Shown here one piece after another: positions 19,081-26,800 of a stretch of DNA of 64,000 bases. The number at the start of each line of letters is the position of its first letter. Within the stretch, counting starts at the first letter, position 1. The notes under the pieces were generated by a model that made no database searches, was not told the DNA's origin, and worked only from the letters and a program-made list of their open reading frames with translations. Source of the stretch: Lysobacter alkalisoli (GTDB lineage: Bacteria > Pseudomonadota > Gammaproteobacteria > Xanthomonadales > Xanthomonadaceae); the NCBI RefSeq assembly GCF_006547045.1, contig NZ_CP041242.1, positions 161,001 to 225,000 of the forward strand, read 5' to 3'. The position numbers were made by a program, and so were the translations under genes.

Positions 19081-19326
19081 ATGACCCAACCCCATAGCCA
19101 CCTCGAAATCGCACTGGCGTCGATTCGTGTGTTTGCCGACGACGGCCAGCTGGATGTCGCCGAGTTGAACGGCCTGCTGGACCTGGCCCTGCGCGACCAT
19201 GTCATCGACCCGGACGAGCGACGGGTGCTGGGCAACATCCTGGTCCAGGCCGAAAAGGGACCGGTGGCGCCCGAAGTGGCGCGGCGTATCGGCGAGGTCC
19301 GGCGCAGGCACGACATTCCGGCTTGA
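19081..19326 (+). CDS. Small acidic helical protein with TerB-like Asp/Glu motif
   Basis: This 81-residue cytosolic protein is not a member of a family I can name. It has a repeated acidic pattern, ADDGQLDVAELNGLLDLAL and RDHVIDPDERRVLGNIL, resembling the metal-binding helical pair of TerB-like domains. The second motif resembles the N-terminus of the phospholipase D-like protein at 29199 (DDRRLDPGEKHELRALGEQL), which argues that it belongs to the PspA-flotillin locus downstream and not to the pigment block. AAGGA precedes the ATG. Confidence 0.65.
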   Translation: MTQPHSHLEIALASIRVFADDGQLDVAELNGLLDLALRDHVIDPDERRVLGNILVQAEKGPVAPEVARRIGEVRRRHDIPA

Positions 19327-19426
19327 CCGGCCTCGCCGGTTTGCCGCCCCTGCGTTCCCTGGCTTCCTCAGGCAATGCGGCCTGGTCCGCGCAATGGGCC
19401 GAGCGGGCGCCACCGCGCCCGCATGT

Positions 19427-19489
19427 TTACATGTAATGACAGAGAGGTTTACATGTGGGTATTGACACATGTGACATGTGAGGGTTAAT
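19427..19489 (+). promoter_or_regulatory. Cluster of four ACATGT palindromes overlapping a candidate promoter
   Basis: ACATGT occurs at 19429, 19451, 19467 and 19474; the first is part of a 10-bp palindrome TTACATGTAA (19427-19436) and the third of CACATGTG (19466-19473). A consensus -35 TTGACA (19462-19467) with a 16-nt spacer and GTTAAT (19484-19489) overlaps the last two copies. This looks like an operator-promoter unit controlling the DUF2170-PspA-flotillin operon. A GC-rich 100 nt precedes it. Confidence 0.6.
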
Positions 19490-20114
19490 GTCGATTCCCA
19501 TGGAACGCAAGACCTCCGCCTACTACCAGCGCCGTCACCGTGAAAAGTTGCGGGAGATGGGGTTGGTGAAGAAGGAGCTTTGGATCCTGCCCGAGTTCGG
19601 TGACGAGCTCGCGGCAGTGGAACGACGCATGCGCCAGCCCCGCGGCTCGGTGCCCACCCAGAAGGAGATTGGTATGAACGAGCCCAAGGTCTGGACAGCG
19701 CAGGCCCTCAACGAGGCGCTGGCGGCGACGGAGTCCTTCCGCAGCGGCGCGGTGTCGGTCGAGCTGCTCGACGGCGCCGAGCCCAGCCTGCACCTGGTCA
19801 TGCACGATTACGGCGACCTGCCGGTGTTCGTGGCCGTGGTCGGCGAGCAGATCATCGTCGAGGCACTGCTGTGGCCGGTGTCGCAGGTCAAGGACCCGGC
19901 CGCCTTCAACGAAGAGGTGCTGCGCACCCACAAACTGTTCCCGCTGTCGACCATCGGCATCGAGACCATCGACGGCGATCCGGTCTACATCATGTTCGGC
20001 GCGCTGGACGCGCACTCGTCGCTGTCCAACGTGGTGTTCGAGATCGACACCCTGGCCGACAACGTCATCAAGGTCACCGAGGCGTTCGAATCGCGCCTGC
20101 GTGACGCCGCTTGA
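19488..20114 (+). CDS. DUF2170 (YjfI) family protein with N-terminal RHH/MazE-like segment
   Basis: This protein of 208 residues has two parts. Residues about 5-55 (SAYYQRRHREKLREMGLVKK then ELWILPEFGDELAAVERRMR) resemble the ribbon-helix-helix-like region of MazE-type antitoxins, where a YRxRLRxxGL helix is followed by a strand. Residues about 65-205 are the DUF2170/YjfI domain (VWTAQALNEAL ... YIMFGALDAHSSLSNVVFEI). YjfI genes commonly sit next to PspA family genes, as here. ATG 19488 has GAGG upstream; ATG 19500 fits the promoter better, and ATG 19674, preceded by AAGGAG, could give a shorter product of only DUF2170. It may be the operon's regulator. Confidence 0.82.
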   Translation: MSIPMERKTSAYYQRRHREKLREMGLVKKELWILPEFGDELAAVERRMRQPRGSVPTQKEIGMNEPKVWTAQALNEALAATESFRSGAVSVELLDGAEPSLHLVMHDYGDLPVFVAVVGEQIIVEALLWPVSQVKDPAAFNEEVLRTHKLFPLSTIGIETIDGDPVYIMFGALDAHSSLSNVVFEIDTLADNVIKVTEAFESRLRDAA

Positions 20115-20165
20115 TCCCGCCTGCATCAACGCACAGCACATGACAGACAGGAACGGAGAAACACG

Positions 20166-20858
20166 ATGAACATCTGGAGCAAGCTGTTGACCGCGCTGCG
20201 TGGCGGCGCGACCGAAGTGGGCGAGTCGATCATCGACGGCCACGCGCTGCGCATCCTCGACCAGGAGATCCGCGACTCGGACGTCGAACTGCGCCGGTCG
20301 AAGGAGGCGCTGGCCGAAATCATGGCCAAGCTCAAGCTGGCCGAAGGCCGGTTGGCGAAGTCGAACGAGAAAATCGCCGAGTACGAGGCCTACACGATCA
20401 AGGCGCTGGATTCCGGCGACGAGAACCTGGCCCGCGAAGTCGCCGGCAAGATCGCGACGCTGGAAACGGTGCGCGACGGCGAGCAGCAGCAGGTCGAGCA
20501 GTTCTTCGCCAGCGTGGCCGACCTGCGCAAGTCGATCACCCAGGCCGAGACCAACATCCGCCGGCTCAAGCAGCAGGTCGACACGGTCAAGGCCACCGAG
20601 AGCGTGCAGCGCGCACAGTCCACCGTTGCCCACCGCTACAGCGGCTCGCAGAGCAAGCTGCAGACGGCAGTGGACTCACTGGAACGGATCAAGCAGAAGC
20701 AGGCCGAGCGCGGCGCGCGCATGGAGGCCGCGGCCGAACTGGCCAAGGACGAGGGCCAGGACGCGGTCGACGCGAAATTGAAGGAAGCCGGCATCATCGC
20801 CGACGCGGTCAGTGCCGATTCGGTGCTGGAGCGGTTGAAGAAGAAACAAGCCGTTTGA
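20166..20858 (+). CDS. PspA/IM30 (YjfJ-like) family protein, ESCRT-III superfamily
   Basis: This 230-residue protein is almost entirely alpha-helical coiled coil. It begins MNIWSKLLTALRGGATEVGES, an amphipathic N-terminal helix as in PspA/IM30, followed by ALRILDQEIRDSDVELRRSK, the conserved LDQxI segment. PspA proteins bind stressed membranes and form ESCRT-III-like rods that remodel lipid. It matches the YjfJ branch, which is linked to YjfI and not to the sigma-54 activator PspF. GGAG precedes the ATG; gap to the upstream gene is 51 nt. Confidence 0.92.
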   Translation: MNIWSKLLTALRGGATEVGESIIDGHALRILDQEIRDSDVELRRSKEALAEIMAKLKLAEGRLAKSNEKIAEYEAYTIKALDSGDENLAREVAGKIATLETVRDGEQQQVEQFFASVADLRKSITQAETNIRRLKQQVDTVKATESVQRAQSTVAHRYSGSQSKLQTAVDSLERIKQKQAERGARMEAAAELAKDEGQDAVDAKLKEAGIIADAVSADSVLERLKKKQAV

Positions 20859-20908
20859 ACCCAGGCCGGCTGAGCGTGCAGGTGACGGGACGGAACCCAT
20901 CGACCGGT

Positions 20909-20946
20909 CCGGGCAGGGAAGCCCGGCAGCCTGCCGCCATGGCAGG
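20909..20946 (+). other. Two tandem hairpins between the pspA-like and yqiJ-like genes
   Basis: CCGGGC (20909-20914) / GCCCGG (20921-20926) and CCTGCC (20930-20935) / GGCAGG (20941-20946) are adjacent 6-bp stems. No T-run follows, so they may be an RNA processing or stability element and not a terminator. Confidence 0.35.
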
Positions 20947-20983
20947 GCGCGACGTCGAGAGTTGACGGCATCGGGAGTGGGCG

Positions 20984-21628
20984 ATGGAGATTTTCCTGCA
21001 GATCGTTTTTTCCTATCCGACCGTGCTGTTCAGCATCCTGCTGGCCGTGGCGGTTGGCTACTGGCTGCTGGCGGCACTTGGCCTGGTCGAGATGGAAGCG
21101 CTGGATGGCTGGATTGCGCCGGATTTCGACACAGTCGAAGTCGATGGTTTCGCAGGAGCATTGATGAAGTTCGGACTCGGTGGCCTGCCACTGATGCTGG
21201 TATTCACCGTGCTGGTGTTCTTTGCCTGGCTGCTCAGTTACTTCGCCGACTATCTGGTGCTGCGCCATCTGCCGGGCGGCTGGCTGCGGCTGCTGACAGG
21301 CAGTGGCGTCATGCTGGGCGCGTTCGTCGCGGCAGTACCGGTGACCAGCGTGGTGTTGCGACCAGTGCGAAAGATGTTCGAAAAACTGCGTCCGGCGCCG
21401 ATACGCTCCTTGTTGGGCATGGCCGGGGTGGTGCGCAGCTCGGTGGTGGATGCCCGGCAGGGCACCGCCAATGTCGAGGACGGCGGTGCGGGTCTGATAC
21501 TGCAGGTCCGAAACGACAGCGACGGCGGCAGAACGTTCGGGCGAGGTGACCGGATCGTGCTGATCGAGTACCTGGAAACCGAGAACGCCTACCGCGTGAT
21601 CGGCGAGGACGAATTCAAGGGCCTGTGA
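20984..21628 (+). CDS. YqiJ-like membrane protein with OB-fold (NfeD-related)
   Basis: This 214-residue protein has three membrane segments (LFSILLAVAVGYWLLAALGL; LPLMLVFTVLVFFAWLLSYF; LLTGSGVMLGAFVAAVPVTS) and a C-terminal soluble domain (about 140-214, GVVRSSVVDARQGTANVEDG then RGDRIVLIEYLETENAYRVI) that fits the OB fold of YqiJ/NfeD-like proteins. Such proteins pair with flotillin-like proteins, and the flotillin gene follows 63 nt downstream. GGGAG precedes the ATG. Confidence 0.85.
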   Translation: MEIFLQIVFSYPTVLFSILLAVAVGYWLLAALGLVEMEALDGWIAPDFDTVEVDGFAGALMKFGLGGLPLMLVFTVLVFFAWLLSYFADYLVLRHLPGGWLRLLTGSGVMLGAFVAAVPVTSVVLRPVRKMFEKLRPAPIRSLLGMAGVVRSSVVDARQGTANVEDGGAGLILQVRNDSDGGRTFGRGDRIVLIEYLETENAYRVIGEDEFKGL

Positions 21629-21691
21629 CGTGCATTGGTTGCGCGATATCGGGACCGGCTTCTACAGAACGAGTCATACGGAGATGGGGTA

Positions 21692-23683
21692 ATGATGATT
21701 GAGCAAATACTGCCGTTCCTGATCGGCGCGGGCGTGCTGTTCGTGTTGATACTGGGCCTGTTCGGCCTGTTCAAGGCCTTCTACATCAAGGTGCCACAGG
21801 GCACCGCGTTGATCGTCAATGATCTGTCGTCGACGCCGAAGGTGCATTTCACCGGTGCGCTGGTCTACCCGGTGGTCTACAAGAAGGAGTTCATGAAGAT
21901 CTCCTTGATCACCCTGGAGGTCGACCGACGCGGCAAGGATGGGCTGATCTGCCGCGACAACATGCGCGCCGACATCACCGTGGCGTTCTACCTGCGTGTC
22001 AACGAGACCCAGCAGGACGTGCTCAAGGTGGCCAAGTCGATCGGTGTCGATCGCGCTTCGGAGAAGGGTGCGGTCAACGAACTGTTCAACGCCAAGTTCT
22101 CCGAGGCGCTGAAGACGGTCGGCAAGAAGATCGACTTCGTGAAGCTGTTCGAGAACCGGCAGGAATTCCGCGACAGCATCGTCGATGTGATCGGCAACGA
22201 CCTCAACGGCTACATCCTCGAGGACGTCGCGATCGACTACCTCGAGCAGACTCCGAAGTCGTCGCTGGACCCGAGCAACATCCTCGACGCCGAGGGCATC
22301 CGCAAGATCACCGAGCTGACCGCGGCGCAGAACGTCATCACCAACGAGCTCTCGCGCAACGAAGAGCTGGCGATCAAGAAGAAGAACGTAGAGACGAAAG
22401 AGGCGATGCTGGCGCTGGAGCGGCAGCAGGCCGACGCCGAGGCGCGGCAGAAGCGCGAGATCGAAACCATCAAGGCGCGCGAGGAAGCCGAGACCCTGAA
22501 GGTGCAGGAAGAGGAGCGTCTGAAGGCCGAACAGGCGCGCATCACGGTGCAGGAGCAGCTCGACATCCGCGAGGAGAACCGCCTGCGCGAGGTCGAGGTC
22601 GCCCAGCAGAACCGCCAGCGCGCGGTGGTGATCGAGGTCGAGAAGGTCACCCGCGCCAAGGACCTGGAGATCGTCTCGCGCGAGCGTGAGGTCGAGCTGC
22701 AGAAGATCGAGAAGGAAAAGGCGCTGGAGGTCGAGCGCAAGGAAATCGCCAACGTCATCCGCGAGCGGGTCGCGGTCGAGAAGACCGTCGCCCAGGAGGA
22801 GGAGCGTATCAAGGAAGTGCGCGAGGTGTCCGAGGCCGACCGCCACAAGCAGGTCATCATCCTCGAGGCGCAGGCCAAGGCCGAGCAGGAGCTGGTGCGC
22901 CAGGTCAAGCAGGCCGAGGCCGACGAGACCGCGTCCCGCCACAAGGCGGTCGAGGTCACGGTGATGGCGCAGGCCGACCTGGAGGCCGCAGCCAAGCAGG
23001 CCGAGGCCAAGAAGAAGCTGGCCGAAGGCATCGAAGCCGAGCGCGCGGCACCTGGCCTGGCCGATGCGCGGGTGCTCGAGGTCACGGCTGCGGCACAGGA
23101 GAAAGAGGGCCTGGCGCAGGCGCGCGTCGCCGCCGAGAAACTCATCGCCGAGGCGCGCGGCGGGCAGGAAAAGGGCCTGGCCGAAGCCAAGGTGCTGGAG
23201 GAGAAGCTGACGGCACAGGCGCGCGGCGAGCAGTCGCTCGGCGAGGCCAAGGCCAAGGCGACCCGCGACGTGGGCCTGTCCGAAGCCGACGTGCTGCTGC
23301 AGAAGCTCAAGGCCGAGGCCGAGGGCCTGGGCGAGAAGTTCGGCGCGCTGGAAGCGCTGACCGACGACGCCCGCGCCCACGAGGAGTTCCGCATGCAGCT
23401 GGAGAAGAACTTCGAGCAGGCGATCGCCTCGATCGAGGCCAACAAGGACGTCGCCAAGGAACAGGCCGACGTGCTGGCCGCCGCGCTCAGCAAGGCCAAC
23501 ATCGACATCGTCGGTGGCGAGGGCGAGTTCTTCAATTCCTTCGCCAAGGCGCTGTCGGTGGGCAAGGCGATCGAGGGCGTCGCCGGCAAGAGCCCGATCG
23601 TGCAGGACGTGCTGCAGCGGCTGATGGCGCTGGGCAAGGGCGACGGCGTGGCCAAGTCGGAAGGGCGGCCGCTGGATTCCTGA
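21692..23683 (+). CDS. Flotillin family protein (YqiK/FloT-like)
   Basis: This 663-residue protein has an N-terminal membrane helix (ILPFLIGAGVLFVLILGLFG, about 5-28), an SPFH/band-7 domain (about 30-215, PQGTALIVNDLSSTP ... RRGKDGLICRDNMRADITVA), then a very long charged coiled coil (about 220-600) rich in Ala, Glu, Lys and Arg, and a C-terminal segment. Flotillins oligomerise to order membrane microdomains. The start is taken at ATG 21692 since GGAG is upstream and the helix follows. It belongs to the YqiJ-YqiK pair and to the PspA locus. Confidence 0.92.
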   Translation: MMIEQILPFLIGAGVLFVLILGLFGLFKAFYIKVPQGTALIVNDLSSTPKVHFTGALVYPVVYKKEFMKISLITLEVDRRGKDGLICRDNMRADITVAFYLRVNETQQDVLKVAKSIGVDRASEKGAVNELFNAKFSEALKTVGKKIDFVKLFENRQEFRDSIVDVIGNDLNGYILEDVAIDYLEQTPKSSLDPSNILDAEGIRKITELTAAQNVITNELSRNEELAIKKKNVETKEAMLALERQQADAEARQKREIETIKAREEAETLKVQEEERLKAEQARITVQEQLDIREENRLREVEVAQQNRQRAVVIEVEKVTRAKDLEIVSREREVELQKIEKEKALEVERKEIANVIRERVAVEKTVAQEEERIKEVREVSEADRHKQVIILEAQAKAEQELVRQVKQAEADETASRHKAVEVTVMAQADLEAAAKQAEAKKKLAEGIEAERAAPGLADARVLEVTAAAQEKEGLAQARVAAEKLIAEARGGQEKGLAEAKVLEEKLTAQARGEQSLGEAKAKATRDVGLSEADVLLQKLKAEAEGLGEKFGALEALTDDARAHEEFRMQLEKNFEQAIASIEANKDVAKEQADVLAAALSKANIDIVGGEGEFFNSFAKALSVGKAIEGVAGKSPIVQDVLQRLMALGKGDGVAKSEGRPLDS

Positions 23684-23772
23684 TGGCATCGCCGGCCGGG
23701 CGCTGAGTCCGGCCGGCGTTCTTCAACAACCCGTTGGAGCCTGTTCGTGGTCCCGGGATGCCTCGGAACAGC

Positions 23773-23800
23773 CGTCATTCCCGCTTTCGCGGGAGTGACG
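23773..23800. repeat. REP-like palindrome
   Basis: CGTCATTCCCGC (23773-23784) and GCGGGAGTGACG (23789-23800) form a 12-bp stem with one wobble pair around TTTC. This is the widespread proteobacterial REP-like sequence with a GTCATTCCCGC core. It lies in the 210-bp gap between the flotillin and AAA+ genes. Confidence 0.75.
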
Positions 23801-23893
23801 AGCAGAAAATCGAAGATCGTGAACAGACATCTCTTGGATGCAACGGCCGCCGCGCCGCACTGATCGCCCCGTGCAGGGACAGGATGGAGACCC

Positions 23894-26800
23894 ATGGCGG
23901 AACAGACCGCGCAATCGACCGATCATGACGCACCCGGCAAGATGGCCGGGGCGGATAGCGCAGTGGACAAGGCCGTCGCCGAAGGCGGCGCCTATGAAGT
24001 CCTGCAGCGGCGACTGGCCGAACAGGGCCAGAATCTGCGTGGCCTGGCCGAGGCGCTCAACACGCAGCGCCTGCAGGAATTCGGCAGCAGCCGGATGGAA
24101 CTGGTCGGGCGCCTGCGCGTGCGCACCGAGAACAACTGCGTCGCCCGCGACCTGGTCCAGGTCGGCGACCGCCTGCTGTTCGGCTACAACGTCTTCATCG
24201 GGCTGAAGAAGGAAACCCGGGTCGAGGACGTGTTCTCGATGTACCAGCTGGTCGAGTCCGGCGACGGTCACGACGTCACCCCGATCAGGCTCGCCGACAG
24301 CTTCCTCGGCGACGCCGGGTTCGTTCGGGACTTCGCCGAGCTCTACGCCTACTACAAGGACACCCGGCTGCTGCAGCTGGCGGTGCGCAACGGCAAGCTG
24401 CTGGCGGCATTCCAGATCGGCGAGAGGCTCGACGACCTGCGCGTGTTCCGCTGGGCGATCAGCGACGAGGGCCGCGAGGTCCGCTACATCGATAACCGCG
24501 GCGAGCGCGACATCGCGCTGCCGGCGCCATACGACTTCGAGTGGACCGAGGCCACCCGCGAGATGGCGGTCAACGGCCGCCACCCGCATCTGAACATCCT
24601 CGACACCGTATTCGTCGAGACCATCGGCGGCGATCTGACCATCAAGATCGAGAACAACACCGACGACGGCGAGGGCATCCATCGCGAACCGGTCGAGGAC
24701 AAGACCCAGTCGCTGGACGACGCGAAGGTCGCATTCGCACGGCTCGGCAGCCTGATGCTGTTGAAGGTGCTGCCGTACCGCGAGACGCAGTGGCGGCACT
24801 TCGTTTACAACACGCTGACCCGCCAGGTCCGTCGTATCGACGAGATCGGCCAGGCCTGCATCCAGTTGCCGGAAGACCACGGCATCGTGTTCCCGGGTGG
24901 CTACTACCTGCAGAACGGCGAGTACCGGGCGTTCGAACAGTCGATGCAGGGCATGCGCTTCAAGCGCGCGCTGCGCTCGCCCAACGGCGAGGACGTGTTG
25001 TACGTGTTCTACGAGCCGGTCGCCGGCCGCATCGCGCTGTTCACCTACAACATGATCGAGCGACGGTTGCAGACGCCGATGTTCGGGCATGGCCATGCAC
25101 GCCTCGCCGATGGCCGCATGGTGATCTTCAGCTCGGAAAGCGACGATCCGACCCGCGTCCATCCGATGCAGGTCTGGCGGACCCCGTTCACCAGCGACGA
25201 GTTCGCCGCCCGCCAGCCGGCCGGCAACACCTTCATGGGCCGGATCGGCAACGCCGAGCTGGTGCGCGGCATTTCCGATCTCTACAACCTGGTGCGCGAG
25301 ATCGAGGCCGACGAAGTGTCGCTGCAGCGCTACGGCCAGCTGGCCCAGGACGCGCGCCGCCTGTTCGACCTGCACCACTGGCTGGCCGATCCGCAGGCCG
25401 GCGAGGTGGCGCCGCTGCTGCACGGCATCGTCGCCACCAGCGAATCGGTGCTCGACGAGTACGAGAAGGTCGAGAGCATCCGCCGGCAGTCGGCACAGGC
25501 CATGGCCGAAGCCGTTGTCGCGCAGAAGGCCCTGCTCGGCAGCCTGATGACGGACGACTGGGACACTGTGCAGCCATACGTGGAAGCGCTGGGCGCCCTG
25601 TCGCGGCAGCGCGGCCACCTGCTGACGCTGCGCGACTACCGCTACATGGATGTCGCTGCGATCGACGCGATGGAGGCGGCGCTGCTGGAGGCGCAGGACC
25701 GCATCGGCGTCGCGACCGGCGAGTTCCTGGCCGGTGAACGCGCACTGGCGCCGTTCACCGAACAACTCAAGCGACTCGACGAACAGGCCCAGGCGGCGGA
25801 AAGCGTCAGCGCGCTGGCCGAGCCATTGGCGTCGATGCAGGCAATGTCGGCCGACCTCGACATGCTGTCGGAACTGATGGCGACGTTGAAGGTCGACGAC
25901 GCGACCCGCCGGACCCATATCGTCGAGTCGATCTCGGAAATCTATGCGCGGCTGAACCAGGCCAAGGCGCGCGCCGAGCAGCGTCGCAAGTCGCTGGGCT
26001 CGGCCGAGTCGGTGGCGCAGTTCGGCGCCCAGTTCAGCCTGTTCTCCCAGAGCATCGCCAGCGCGCTGGCGCTCGCCCAGGACCCGGAGCGCTGCGACGA
26101 GCAATTGTCGCGGCTGATGGTGCAGCTGGAGGAGCTGGAGAGCCAGTTCGGCGAGCACGACCAGTTCCTCGCCGACATCCTCGCCAAGCGCGAGGAACTG
26201 CTGGAGACCTTCGAAAGCCACAAGCAGGCGCTGCTCGACGATCGCCAGCGCAAGGCGCAATCGGTGGCCGACGCGGCCACGCGCATCCTCGACGGCCTGT
26301 CACGGCGGACCGCGCGGCTGGCTTCGGCCGATGAACTCAACGCGTTCTTCGCCGGCGACCCGCTGATCCTCAAGCTGCGCGAGCTGGTCGAACGACTGCG
26401 CACGCTGCGCGACAACGTGCGCGCGGACGATGTCGAGGCGCGCCTCAAGGGCGCGCGCGACCAGGCCGTGCGCGGCCTGCGCGACCGCAGCGAACTGTTC
26501 GAGGCCGGCGGCGACGTCATCAAGCTCGGCCCGCGCCATCGTTTCAGCGTCAACACCCAGGAACTCGACCTGACCGTGATGCCGCGCGGCGACGGTCTGT
26601 CGCTGCACCTGACTGGCACCGACTACTTCGAACCGCTGCAGGACCCCACGCTGGAGGAACTGCGCGGGTTCTGGCAGGTGTCGCTGGATTCGGAATCACC
26701 GCAACTCTACCGTGGCGAGTACCTGGCCGGGCTGATGCTCGACGCCGCGCACGAGGGCCGCGACGGGCTCGACCGCGACCGGCTCCGGCAGGCGCTGGCG

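Noticed and set aside
21674..23689. A 671-codon open frame on the minus strand
   Set aside because: It is a Leu/Arg-rich mirror of the flotillin coiled coil.
23723..26260. An 845-codon open frame on the minus strand
   Set aside because: It is antisense to the N-terminal half of the AAA+ ATPase, has no domain, and its composition fits a shadow of the real frame.
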